Source: an uncultured Capnocytophaga sp. (GTDB taxonomy: Bacteria > Bacteroidota > Bacteroidia > Flavobacteriales > Flavobacteriaceae). Taken from it: DNA of 13,434 nt. The notes beneath the pieces are model-generated. The model was given only the letters and a program-made list of their open reading frames with translations, did not search any database and was not told where the DNA came from. Location: assembly GCA_915070235.1 (NCBI GenBank), contig CAJZFM010000029.1, positions 1-13,434 on the forward strand, written 5' to 3'. Each line of letters opens with the position of its first letter. Position 1 is the stretch's first letter. Shown here one piece after another: positions 5,988 through 12,924 of this stretch. The translations under genes were made by a program, and so were the position numbers.

Positions 5988-6528
5988 TGTTTTCGTCTGT
6001 TTCAAAGAAAAAGTCCTCACGTGGGAGCGTCTCAACTAAGTGTTTCAGGCGAGGGTCATGCAATAGGGTCATGTTGAAAGAGAGCTTGATGCCTGCCTTT
6101 AATAGCTCATGGGCGAGGGATTCGCTCTTGTGAAAGCCATGGAGAATCCACAGCCCTGTGGCACCGATCTTCTTACGCAAACCGATAAGCTCCCCATAGC
6201 TCTTGACACAATGGATAATAAGGGGCTTATGTAGCTGCTCGGCTAAAGAGATATGTCGCTCAAAGAGTGCTATCTGCTTGGGCAGAGGCGTAGCAGCACG
6301 CTTGTCCAAGCCACATTCGCCTATGGCAACACAGAGTGGGTGAGTGGCACGCTCAAGTACTTGTGCCCATTGCTCTTGGCCGTCTCCACTGATATAACAG
6401 GGGTGAATACCTACTGAGAATACGCCCGCATCGTAGGTGTCTTCAGGGAAGCAGTTCTGTACCTCCTGACTATTTTTTGCCTTATGGGTATGTACATTAG
6501 GATAGGGGAAAAGAGGATTAATCGTCAT
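5980..6528 (-). CDS. TatD-like metal-dependent hydrolase, short at the C-terminus
   Basis: A 182-residue member of the TatD family (TIM-barrel metal hydrolases, often DNases). The metal ligands are present: H13 and H15 (NVHTHK), E71 (AIGECGLDK), H106 (PLIIHCV), H130 (WILHGFH) and D178 (FFFETD). The protein stops four residues after that last aspartate. As I recall them, relatives in Bacteroidota run about 35 residues further (typically I..IY..AA....I....L......N) and have about 215 residues; E. coli TatD has about 260. The missing part is the final helix or helices that close the barrel. The kinase gene starts 8 bases inside the end, so the truncation coincides with that joint. The gene overlaps recX by 11 bases. 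Activity is possible but stability is doubtful. No frame containing the lost tail was seen just downstream. Confidence 0.8.
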   Translation of the reverse strand: MTINPLFPYPNVHTHKAKNSQEVQNCFPEDTYDAGVFSVGIHPCYISGDGQEQWAQVLERATHPLCVAIGECGLDKRAATPLPKQIALFERHISLAEQLHKPLIIHCVKSYGELIGLRKKIGATGLWILHGFHKSESLAHELLKAGIKLSFNMTLLHDPRLKHLVETLPREDFFFETDENND

Positions 6529-7000
6529 AGGGAAAGAGTTCTACTGCCTTTTCGTACACCATGGAGGACTCCCAGCCTTTGTAGAGCAGGTAGTCAGCGA
6601 GCTTGCGGCGTGCTTTTTGGATATTCTTCTCAGTGATAGTGTCGGCCTTTTTCTCTGCCAAGGTATCAAATACCTCTTGATAATCGTCCTCTATCTCCTC
6701 CATAGCACAAGCTATATTGTAGCGGGAGATCTCGCGAAACTTCAGCTCGCGGGTGATACGTACGCGTCCCCACTTTTTGAAACGGAATTTGCCTCTGGCA
6801 TAGCTACGAGCAAAGCGTTCCTCATTGAGGAAATTCTCCTCAATAAGGTACGCTACAATAACATCTATCGCTTCGGGAATCATACGCATCTGTCGGAGCT
6901 TAGTGACCACCTCTTTGTGGCAACGTTCCTGATAGGCACAATAGCGCTGCATACGCCCCTTGGCTTCCTCTACCGTATAAGTTTTTACCGTTTCGCTCAT
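6518..7000 (-). CDS. recX: Regulatory protein RecX
   Basis: A 160-residue RecX homologue, which binds RecA filaments and modulates recombination and the SOS response. It is made of tandem three-helix repeats. The hallmark is at residues about 51-85: YLIEENFLNEERFARSYARG, a basic stretch, then KKWGRVRITRELK. The C-terminal repeat (RRKLADYLLYKGW, about 131-143) is also typical. The Met at 7000 is chosen over one ten codons earlier because that one would lie inside the upstream membrane-protein gene, whose stop ends 2 bp before 7000. The 3' end overlaps the TatD-like gene by 11 bases. No recA is present in the window, and the placement within an operon ending in a two-component system looks like packing rather than function. 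Confidence 0.92.
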   Translation of the reverse strand: MSETVKTYTVEEAKGRMQRYCAYQERCHKEVVTKLRQMRMIPEAIDVIVAYLIEENFLNEERFARSYARGKFRFKKWGRVRITRELKFREISRYNIACAMEEIEDDYQEVFDTLAEKKADTITEKNIQKARRKLADYLLYKGWESSMVYEKAVELFPYDD

Positions 7001-7002
7001 GA

Positions 7003-7446
7003 TCAAAAGGCAGCCATCCACGTTTTCCAAGGCAACACACCCAAAATAAGCAGTAATCCTATGCCATAGAAAATAAGGATACGCTTGAAAGCACCTACAT
7101 CAGTTTTCTGCTTTTTGTGTAGTGACCAGCCAATAGTAATAAGCGTTACTGCCACAATACCGAAGGGGTGCTCCACCAGCATCTTTCTCAGGTAAGCGTC
7201 CTTCATCACACCTGCACCCATAGCTGACCAGCTTTGAAAAAGAGGGGTTACAAAATAGAGGATAAGTCCTAAGGTTACCTGTAGGTGTGTGAATATGAGA
7301 GCAAACAAGTTGATACGCAAGTCCTTTTTCTCATATTTACGTTTTTGCCATACACCTAAAGCGGCATTGATTACAGCAAAGCAAAGCACCACCAAGACGA
7401 TATAAGCAGTCAGTGAGTGGGTGGTTTTCAGTAGTTGATATAACAT
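7003..7446 (-). CDS. Four-helix cytochrome b-like membrane protein
   Basis: A 147-residue membrane protein with four hydrophobic segments, at about 10-32, 46-67, 93-109 and 120-138. Each carries or adjoins a histidine: H10 (TTHSLTAY), H54 (LIFTHLQVTLGL), H93 (VEHPFGIVAV) and H110 (WSLHKK). This arrangement suggests a di-haem or single-haem cytochrome b. Homologues in Flavobacteriia are commonly labelled cytochrome b or, wrongly, ribosomal protein L27. Haem binding is inferred from the histidines and is not shown. The gene follows rnz after 50 bp filled by a heptamer array and ends 2 bp before recX. No TAnnTTTG promoter was seen in the gap, so it may be transcribed with rnz. Nothing indicates a redox partner. 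Confidence 0.75.
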   Translation of the reverse strand: MLYQLLKTTHSLTAYIVLVVLCFAVINAALGVWQKRKYEKKDLRINLFALIFTHLQVTLGLILYFVTPLFQSWSAMGAGVMKDAYLRKMLVEHPFGIVAVTLITIGWSLHKKQKTDVGAFKRILIFYGIGLLLILGVLPWKTWMAAF

Positions 7447-7450
7447 ATCA

Positions 7451-7506
7451 GTTTTAAGTTTTAAGTTTTGAGTTTTTAATCACTAATCACTATTCGTTAT
7501 TCACTA
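7451..7506. repeat. Mosaic heptamer array at the rnz 3' end
   Basis: Eight 7-bp units in one phase: two GTTTTAA, GTTTTGA, GTTTTTA, two ATCACTA, TTCGTTA and TTCACTA. Two different unit types are joined without breaking the period. The last two units contain the stop codon (7497-7499) and final two codons of rnz. The array fills nearly all of the gap between rnz and the cytochrome b-like gene. Confidence 0.65.
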
Positions 7507-8408
7507 AAAAAGAATTCTTTCCCGTCTTCGCTCAGTAGCGTATTAGGGAAAATCGTTTGGGCTTCTTCTTGGAAAACCCGTTTGTCCTTATAGCGAGAGG
7601 AGTAGTGGCCTAAGATAAGGGTTTGTACATTAGCGGCTTTAGCGATTTTGGCAGCTTCAAGGGCGGTGGAGTGCTTGGTTTTCTCAGCCAAAGCACGGTT
7701 ATCCTCAAGGAAGGTGCTCTCGTGATAGAGTACTTGTGTCCCCTCAATCAGCGGTATGATCTTAGGCAAATAGGCGGTATCACTACAAAAAGCATAGCTC
7801 TGTGCAGGAGCAGGCGGGAAGCTTAGTACTTCATTGGGGATACACTCCCCACTGTCTAAGATAATGTCCCGACCATTCTTGATATTCTGATAATAGCAAA
7901 CATCAATGCCATATTCTTGCACAGCATCCACATTGAGCTTGCGTTCCTTGTTCTTTTCTTTGAACAAAAAGCCATTGGCATAGATACGATGGTCAAGGGG
8001 AATGGTAGTGACCGAGAGCTTATCGTCCTCAAAGATAACTTCGCTCTCCTTGCTCTCTAACTCATGGAAGTACAAGGGGAAGACCATATGAGCACCACTT
8101 ACTTTCAGCAATAGCAGCATGGCATCTTTGGCACCCTTAGGGGCATGGATATGTAGTTCCGCCTCCCTGCCCTGTAGCTGGAAAGTAGAAATCAGCCCCG
8201 CCAATCCGTAGAAATGGTCGCCGTGGAGGTGAGAGATGAAGATATGCTTGATACGGGCAAACTTAGCCCCTGATTGTCTCAGTGCCATTTGTGTTCCCTC
8301 CCCGCAGTCAATAAGGAAGAGATGCCCCCGCATCTCCAAGAGCTGGGCAGTGGTACGTGCCTTATCCCTCGGTGAAGCACTATGACAGCCTAATGTAGTT
8401 AATTTCAT
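7497..8408 (-). CDS. rnz: Ribonuclease Z
   Basis: A 303-residue tRNA 3'-processing endonuclease of the metallo-beta-lactamase fold. It cuts tRNA precursors after the discriminator base. The metal site is complete: H60, H62, D64 and H65 in FISHLHGDHFYGLAGL, then H140 (PLDHRI), D210 (YAFCSDTAY) and H268 (LILGHYSSRYKD). The family signature FLIDCGEGTQ is at 31-40 and HESTF at 229-233. The length matches bacterial enzymes (about 300-310). The gene starts 21 bp after the intact toxin gene, with no recognisable promoter in the gap. It may therefore share the toxin-antitoxin promoter or have one inside that locus. The final codons (Ser-Glu-stop) lie inside a heptamer array. Confidence 0.96.
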   Translation of the reverse strand: MKLTTLGCHSASPRDKARTTAQLLEMRGHLFLIDCGEGTQMALRQSGAKFARIKHIFISHLHGDHFYGLAGLISTFQLQGREAELHIHAPKGAKDAMLLLLKVSGAHMVFPLYFHELESKESEVIFEDDKLSVTTIPLDHRIYANGFLFKEKNKERKLNVDAVQEYGIDVCYYQNIKNGRDIILDSGECIPNEVLSFPPAPAQSYAFCSDTAYLPKIIPLIEGTQVLYHESTFLEDNRALAEKTKHSTALEAAKIAKAANVQTLILGHYSSRYKDKRVFQEEAQTIFPNTLLSEDGKEFFFSE

Positions 8409-8429
8409 AAACCTGTAACAGAGAGTAAT

Positions 8430-8741
8430 TTAAAATTTGAGTTTTTTAGGGTTACTCCTATTATCAATAAAAGCTAAAATAAGAATTTCATTGTACTCTT
8501 CAATGAATCTATAATATATAGAGAAATTGCGCAAGATAGTAACTTTCCTGATATCTTTTTCTTTAGAGAAAATCTTTCCAATTTTTGGAAAGGAAATGAG
8601 CATATCAAGTATTGTAGTTACCTGTTTTTCAATACTTTCAATATAATTTATAGACTGATTATTTTCTGCCCAAAAGGTAAGAATATTATAGTATTGGATA
8701 TTAGCCTTATGTGACCAAGTTATGCTTCTTTCCTTCTCCAT
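8430..8741 (-). CDS. RelE/ParE-family toxin
   Basis: A 103-residue basic protein of the RelE/ParE superfamily. The N-terminal helix (ITWSHKANIQYYNILTFWAENN) and the C-terminal strands (RKVTILRNFSIYYRFIEEYN, ILILAFIDNRSNPKKLKF) are typical of the family and it is full length. Members either cleave mRNA on the ribosome or poison gyrase; the sequence does not show which. The start (ATG 8741) overlaps the end of the antitoxin gene by 22 bases, indicating coupled translation. The locus is richer in A+T than rnz and the kinase genes nearby, which suggests acquisition by transfer. A truncated relative is present at 3313-3408. Confidence 0.85.
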   Translation of the reverse strand: MEKERSITWSHKANIQYYNILTFWAENNQSINYIESIEKQVTTILDMLISFPKIGKIFSKEKDIRKVTILRNFSIYYRFIEEYNEILILAFIDNRSNPKKLKF

Positions 8742-8989
8742 CTTTCTTTATAACTTTCTATGATATTTCTTGCTCCTTGCATTACCTCTTCATGAGAGAC
8801 AATGTTCCCTGCCTCTATATCTCTTAGGCCTTCTTCTACAGCTCTAAGTTCTTCTTCAGTAGGTGTTTCTGTTTCTTCAAATACTTCGTAATCAGGAGTT
8901 TGTATTTCGACGCCTATATTTTCAAGGAAATTAACAATAAGCTGATATTTCTGAAAATCAATAGGTTCTTTTAAGGTAATTGTGTTCAT
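8720..8989 (-). CDS. Antitoxin of the intact RelE/ParE-type pair
   Basis: An 89-residue acidic protein preceding and overlapping the toxin gene by 22 bases. The N-terminal half (MNTITLKEPIDFQKYQLIVN, then FLENIGVEIQ) could fold as a strand-helix unit. The middle (EETETPTEEELRAVEEGLRDIEAG) is strongly acidic and helical, and the end (ESYKERWRRKEA) is basic. A classical Phd or RelB DNA-binding motif is not obvious, so the antitoxin class is assigned mainly from its position and from its likeness to the protein at 3060-3335. Family behaviour suggests that it neutralises the toxin and autoregulates the promoter at 9024-9054. Confidence 0.8.
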   Translation of the reverse strand: MNTITLKEPIDFQKYQLIVNFLENIGVEIQTPDYEVFEETETPTEEELRAVEEGLRDIEAGNIVSHEEVMQGARNIIESYKERWRRKEA

Positions 8990-9023
8990 AAATTATAAGG
9001 TTTAAAAGTTTTAAAATTCTCCG

Positions 9024-9054
9024 CAAAGATACGAATATAATGACAAATGACAAA
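9024..9054 (-). promoter_or_regulatory. Promoter of the intact toxin-antitoxin pair
   Basis: On the minus strand TATCTTTG at 9031-9024 is a perfect -7 box, with TTTG at 9054-9051 and 19 bp between. The start codon is at 8989, giving a leader of about 30 bases. The -33 box is made by a TGACAAA heptamer (TTTGTCA on the minus strand) that is present twice. It may serve rnz and later genes too. Confidence 0.7.
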
Positions 9055-9061
9055 TAATAAA
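9034..9061. repeat. Heptamer array (TGACAAA type)
   Basis: AATATAA, two perfect copies of TGACAAA (9041-9054) and TAATAAA follow one another in 7-bp phase. The second TGACAAA supplies the -33 TTTG of the antitoxin promoter at the right spacing. The first would place it too close, so gain or loss of one unit should alter promoter strength. Confidence 0.55.
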
Positions 9062-9064
9062 TTA

Positions 9065-9097
9065 GAGGTAAGTTATCAGGCTTTAGTAACAAACCTC
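9065..9097 (-). terminator. Probable terminator of the GH2 gene
   Basis: GAGGTAAGTTA at 9065-9075 and TAACAAACCTC at 9087-9097 can pair over 11 positions with two mismatches and an 11-base loop. On the minus strand the hairpin begins about 11 bases after the GH2 stop codon and is followed by TAATTTATTATTT. It is a weak but well-placed candidate. Confidence 0.4.
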
Positions 9098-9107
9098 TCA
9101 TAATAGC

Positions 9108-11579
9108 TTATTGACCGCTTGTCATGATTTTTGTCTCTCCTTTTAGTTTTTTGCTATTGGCTTTTAGGGTAATTTCTCCTGCTTTCTCAGTAGCCTGAAC
9201 TATGACAACCAATTTCCCATTGAACAGATGCATTTTAGGCAAATGGAAAGGATCAATACAAGTGGCATCTCCATTGGCAGCAGCACGATAGGTGCCCACC
9301 CCTTTTACTGTAAATTCCACCAGTTCGTTTACATTGGGGCATACATTACCTTTTTCGTCTATCACTTCTACAGTAACAAAGCAAAGGTCTTTGCCATCAG
9401 CTTTGATAGTAGAACGATCAGGCGTTAGGCGTAGGGCATAAGGAGCACCTGCAGTATGGAGCTGTCTTTCGGCTACAGCTTTGCCTTTTTCATCATAAGC
9501 GACTACCTTTACAATACCAGGTTCATACTTAATGTCCATCCACATTAGGCGGTAGCGTTTTTGGCGATCAAGATCGGTAGGGTTACCTTTTCCTTCATCT
9601 TTGGCTAACCTGATGCTGAGATCTTTGCTGCGTTTTCCTTGGCTTTTTCCATTGATAAAAAGCTCCGCTGTAGGATAGCTGGTATAAACGAAAATAGGAG
9701 TTGTCTTTCCTTCACGTCCCTCCCAATTCCAGTGAGGAAGGATATGAAGCGTTTCCGCTTCTTTGTTCCAGTGAGAGCGATAGAGGTAAAAGCGATCTTT
9801 AGGAAGTCCTGCCAAGTCTACTGCTCCAAAATAAGAACTATGAGACGGCCATTCCTCATAGTAAGGAGTAGGCTCTCCCAGATAATCAAAGCCTGTCCAA
9901 ATAAATTCTCCTATAGTATAGGGTAGGTCTTCTTGGTGAATCCAGTCATCTTCAGGGAGGTTTGACCAATCGCAATGTTCTACATCATAGGACGATGATT
10001 GCATGTCTGGATATTTGGCCATAGACTTTCTCTCTATAGGAAACTTATACACGCCTCGTGAACTGAGTGTAGAAGCGGTCTCACTACCAAGTAACAAACG
10101 TTGTGGGAGCTTGCCATAGGCCTCTTGGTATTTGAAAGGGCGATAGTTAAAACCGACTAAATGCATGGTCGCAGCCATATTGTTTCGCAAAACATCATCA
10201 GGCCTATCCATACCATTGCTTATAGGGCGTGTAGGATCTAATGCTCGTACTATGTTTTGTAAGTAATAGGCTACTTGTGAGCCATTCTCTACGCTTTGTT
10301 CTTCTACTTCGTTACCAATGAACCACATCAGTACACTGGGGTTGTTGCGGTAATGCTTGACAAGGTTTGTGAGGTCTTTGGCAGCCCAATCCTTGAAGTA
10401 GAGGTGATAGCCGTTATCCACCTTGGGTATAGCCCATTCGTCAAAGCTCTCAACAGCCAGTAACATACCCATCTCATCGGCAGCACGTACATACTCAGGG
10501 GCAGGCATGTTATGGGAGGTACGGATGGTATTGGCGCCCATATCTTGCATAATACGTATCTGTCGGCGGATGGCGGCTTCATTCACAGCGCCTCCTAAGG
10601 CTCCTAAGTCATGATGCATACACACCCCTTGGATCTTGATCTTTCGGCCATTGAGGTATAGGCCATCGTTGGGTTTTACCTCTATAGAACGAATGCCAAA
10701 GGTTGTACTCATCTGGTCTTTTACCACTCCATTTTCATAGAGTTTAGTGACGGCTTTGTAGAGATATGGTTTTCCTATATCCCACAGCGTAGGATGGTTG
10801 ATATAGAGTTCGTTAGAAAGTACATCGCCAGTATATTGGGTGCTTTGGGTAGTGTGAGTCGTTAGCTTTTCTCCCTTGGCGTTGAAAATAGTGGTTTCCA
10901 CTGAAATATTGGCCTTATTATCGGTTACAAATTCAGTATTCACCAAGACTTTAGCAAAATCTTTTTCTATGATAGGGGTTGTAAGCTGTATTCCCCAAAT
11001 AGGTATATAAGTCTTGTTCTTAGTGATAATATGTACATGGCGGTATAGGCCTGCACCGGGATACCAGCGTGAGGCTTCAGGGAGGTTATTTAATCGTACG
11101 GCGAGTATATTTCCTTGAGCCTTTACAAAGGAACTGATATTGAGAAAGAAAGTATTGTAACCATTGTGCCATAGCCCTGCCTTGTGTCCATTTACATATA
11201 CTTCAGGATTACTCATAGCTCCGTCAAACTGTATAAATACCTGCTTGTCGGCCGTCAATTCAGGTATATCAAATTCAGTACGATACCAGCCGACCCCCAC
11301 AAAGGGCAATCCTCCTGTTCGTCCTGTATGTTCAATGGCTGATTTCTGACCGTCTTGCTTGATAGCAATACGCTGAAGATCATTCTCCCTATCGAAAGGG
11401 CCATAGATAGCCCAATCATGCGGCAAGGTCACCTTTTGCCATTTGCTGTCATTGTAGTCTCCATGTGAAAATTGAGGCTGGTCTTCACGTGTGAATTTCC
11501 ACCCCTTTTCTAAGGTCTGTTGTTGCGCCCAGCTCATAGTGGTAAGTGCTAACAATAATAGAAGATTAATTTTTCTCAT
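9108..11579 (-). CDS. Secreted GH2 family beta-galactosidase-like enzyme
   Basis: An 823-residue glycoside hydrolase of family 2, counted from Met at 11579. An in-frame Met 15 codons upstream falls within the promoter. The signal peptide is MRKINLLLLLALTTMSWA, cut before QQ. Residues 25-190 are the sugar-binding sandwich domain (VGVGWYRTEFDI, RWYPGAGLYRHV). An Ig-like domain follows, then the TIM barrel from about 305 (RTSHNMPAPEYVRAADEMGM). The acid/base is E424 in WFIGNEVEEQ and the likely nucleophile is E500 in LLGSETAS. GEFIWTGFDYLGEP is typical of this branch. Two C-terminal sandwich domains, the first resembling DUF4982, complete it. It probably removes terminal beta-galactose or a related sugar from host or dietary glycans in the periplasm or at the surface. 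No SusC/SusD partners are nearby, and the exact substrate cannot be read from the sequence. Confidence 0.92.
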   Translation of the reverse strand: MRKINLLLLLALTTMSWAQQQTLEKGWKFTREDQPQFSHGDYNDSKWQKVTLPHDWAIYGPFDRENDLQRIAIKQDGQKSAIEHTGRTGGLPFVGVGWYRTEFDIPELTADKQVFIQFDGAMSNPEVYVNGHKAGLWHNGYNTFFLNISSFVKAQGNILAVRLNNLPEASRWYPGAGLYRHVHIITKNKTYIPIWGIQLTTPIIEKDFAKVLVNTEFVTDNKANISVETTIFNAKGEKLTTHTTQSTQYTGDVLSNELYINHPTLWDIGKPYLYKAVTKLYENGVVKDQMSTTFGIRSIEVKPNDGLYLNGRKIKIQGVCMHHDLGALGGAVNEAAIRRQIRIMQDMGANTIRTSHNMPAPEYVRAADEMGMLLAVESFDEWAIPKVDNGYHLYFKDWAAKDLTNLVKHYRNNPSVLMWFIGNEVEEQSVENGSQVAYYLQNIVRALDPTRPISNGMDRPDDVLRNNMAATMHLVGFNYRPFKYQEAYGKLPQRLLLGSETASTLSSRGVYKFPIERKSMAKYPDMQSSSYDVEHCDWSNLPEDDWIHQEDLPYTIGEFIWTGFDYLGEPTPYYEEWPSHSSYFGAVDLAGLPKDRFYLYRSHWNKEAETLHILPHWNWEGREGKTTPIFVYTSYPTAELFINGKSQGKRSKDLSIRLAKDEGKGNPTDLDRQKRYRLMWMDIKYEPGIVKVVAYDEKGKAVAERQLHTAGAPYALRLTPDRSTIKADGKDLCFVTVEVIDEKGNVCPNVNELVEFTVKGVGTYRAAANGDATCIDPFHLPKMHLFNGKLVVIVQATEKAGEITLKANSKKLKGETKIMTSGQ

Positions 11580-11626
11580 ACAAATGTGTTTTAAGATCTG
11601 TTGCTGATTATTCGGCTCAGACACTA

Positions 11627-11657
11627 CAAAATTAATAAAAAAATAGGAAATAACAAA
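11627..11657 (-). promoter_or_regulatory. Promoter of the GH2 gene
   Basis: On the minus strand TTTG at 11657-11654 and TAATTTTG at 11634-11627 are 19 bp apart, an excellent match to the Bacteroidota pattern. The leader to the ATG at 11579 would be about 40 bases. The position rules out a start at 11624. Confidence 0.7.
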
Positions 11658-11680
11658 GTTAATTCTTAGTTTTTTGTCAT

Positions 11681-11750
11681 TAGAGTAATCATTAATCTCA
11701 AACCACTAATCGCTAAATTAACAATTGACAATTGACAATTAACAATTAAA
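11681..11750. repeat. Mosaic heptamer array upstream of bioB
   Basis: Ten consecutive 7-bp units in one phase. The first five (TAGAGTA, ATCATTA, ATCTCAA, ACCACTA, ATCGCTA) are degenerate versions of the ATCACTA unit seen at 7479-7492. The last five are AATTAAC, AATTGAC twice, AATTAAC and AATTAAA. An AATTGAC unit provides the -33 TTG of the bioB promoter. Confidence 0.65.
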
Positions 11751-11763
11751 TTTTGTACTTTTG
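11732..11763 (+). promoter_or_regulatory. bioB promoter
   Basis: TTG at 11732-11734, inside the second AATTGAC heptamer, is followed after 21 bp by TACTTTTG at 11756-11763. The ATG is at 11792, so the leader is about 22 bases. From 11737 the sequence is nearly the same as at 3011-3037. No BirA or BioR-like palindrome was recognised. Confidence 0.65.
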
Positions 11764-11791
11764 CCCCTTGTAATATTTCATTAGAAAGACC

Positions 11792-12853
11792 ATGAACGAA
11801 ATACGACATAACTGGACACCAGAGGAGATTATCGCTATCTATAACAAGCCCTTGATGGACTTACTTTATGAGGCCGCTACTGTGCATCGTAAGTACCACG
11901 ATCCTAATACCGTACAGGTTTCTACCTTGCTCTCGGTCAAGACCGGGGGCTGCTCGGAGGACTGTTGTTACTGCTCGCAGTCGGCACGCTACCACACCGA
12001 GGTGGAGATAGAACCCATGATGAGCCTCTCCCAAGTGAAGGCGCAGGCCTTGCGAGCCAAAGCCTCTGGAAGTTCCCGTGTGTGCATGGGGGCTGCTTGG
12101 CGCAATGTCAAGGACGGCCCTGAGTTCGAGCAGGTGTTGGAGATGGTACGTACCATTAACAAATTAGATATGGAGGTGTGCTGTACCCTTGGAATGCTTA
12201 CTGAAAACCAAGCCAAACGCCTCTCCGAGGCGGGTCTCTATGCCTATAACCATAACTTAGATACTTCTGAGGATTATTATAAGGAAATCGTAACTACTCG
12301 TAGCTACGAAGACCGTCTCAAGACTATAGAGAATGTACGTAAAACAAGTATCACAGTATGTAGTGGAGGAATCATTGGTATGGGTGAGGCCTTGGAGGAT
12401 AGGGCTAAGATGCTCGTGGCACTCTCTACCCTTGACCCTCAGCCTGAATCGGTGCCTATCAATGCTTTAGTACCTATTGAGGGTACGCCCCTTGAGGAGC
12501 TGCCACCAGTGGATATCTGGGAAATGGTGCGTATGATCGCCACTGCCCGTATCGTGATGCCTCAGTCTCAGGTACGCCTCTCTGCAGGACGTATGAATAT
12601 GTCCCGCGAAGGACAAGCCTTGTGCTTCTTTGCGGGGGCTAACTCTATCTTTGCGGGGGATAAACTGCTGACCACTCCCAACCCCGACATCAAGGAGGAT
12701 ATGCACATGCTCGAAGTCTTAGGTATGCGTACCCAAAAACCTTTTGAGAAACACCCACAACCTACTACAGTGGAAGCGGCGGATTCTAAAATACCTGCCC
12801 TTGGTGAAAAACCTAAGTGGTCAAGACCTCAAAAAGTGAAGAGCGAACAATAA
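11792..12853 (+). CDS. bioB: Biotin synthase BioB
   Basis: A 353-residue radical SAM enzyme that inserts sulfur into dethiobiotin, the last step of biotin synthesis. The radical SAM cluster motif GGCSEDCCYCSQS gives C54, C58 and C61. The ligands of the second, sulfur-donating cluster are C98 (SSRVCMGAAWR), C130 (MEVCCTLGML), C190 (ITVCSGGIIGMGE) and R262 (QVRLSAGRMNM). YNHNLDTS and NALVPIEGTPL are also conserved. The length is close to E. coli BioB (346). The tail after about residue 325 is hydrophilic and variable, and its last codons (KVKSEQ) lie in a heptamer array. The gene stands alone: no other bio genes are in the window. A divergent GH2 gene lies upstream and a convergent DUF7935-like gene downstream. 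Confidence 0.97.
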   Translation: MNEIRHNWTPEEIIAIYNKPLMDLLYEAATVHRKYHDPNTVQVSTLLSVKTGGCSEDCCYCSQSARYHTEVEIEPMMSLSQVKAQALRAKASGSSRVCMGAAWRNVKDGPEFEQVLEMVRTINKLDMEVCCTLGMLTENQAKRLSEAGLYAYNHNLDTSEDYYKEIVTTRSYEDRLKTIENVRKTSITVCSGGIIGMGEALEDRAKMLVALSTLDPQPESVPINALVPIEGTPLEELPPVDIWEMVRMIATARIVMPQSQVRLSAGRMNMSREGQALCFFAGANSIFAGDKLLTTPNPDIKEDMHMLEVLGMRTQKPFEKHPQPTTVEAADSKIPALGEKPKWSRPQKVKSEQ

Positions 12854-12924
12854 AAAGTGAATAGTTAAAAGTAAAAAGTGAAGAGTGAAAGTTATCTTTC
12901 ATTCTTCACTTTTTACTTATAACT
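12834..12924. repeat. Heptamer array from the bioB 3' end through the terminator
   Basis: Thirteen 7-bp units in one phase. AAGTGAA recurs at 12834, 12855 and 12876, with relatives GAGCGAA, TAGTTAA, AAGTAAA and GAGTGAA between. After the loop unit AGTTATC come TTTCATT, CTTCACT, TTTTACT and TATAACT. The first units are the last codons of bioB, and the two halves are inverse and pair as the terminator. Confidence 0.6.
12864..12923. terminator. Bidirectional terminator between bioB and the DUF7935-like gene
   Basis: A 28-bp stem (left arm 12864-12891, right arm 12896-12923) with only two mismatches, one of them a G-U wobble in the plus-strand RNA, and a 4-base TTAT loop. It lies between the convergent bioB and DUF7935-like genes and touches the stop codon of the latter. 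The A-run in one arm and T-run in the other suit termination in both directions. Confidence 0.7.

Noticed and set aside
5980..6035. Frameshift explaining the short TatD-like protein
   Set aside because: The other two frames just downstream do not show the expected tail; one is the kinase signal peptide. A sequencing frameshift is therefore not supported, although a distant remnant cannot be excluded.
6617..7069. 150-codon open frame on the plus strand
   Set aside because: It is antisense to recX, whose conserved blocks are clear; its translation shows no recognisable motif.
9108..11657. Polysaccharide utilisation locus around the GH2 enzyme
   Set aside because: No SusC/SusD-like pair, other glycoside hydrolase or dedicated regulator lies next to it; the neighbours are a toxin-antitoxin pair and bioB.
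11681..11750. Possible CRISPR-like array
   Set aside because: The repeated unit is 7 bp with no spacers, and no cas genes are present; it is a tandem array.
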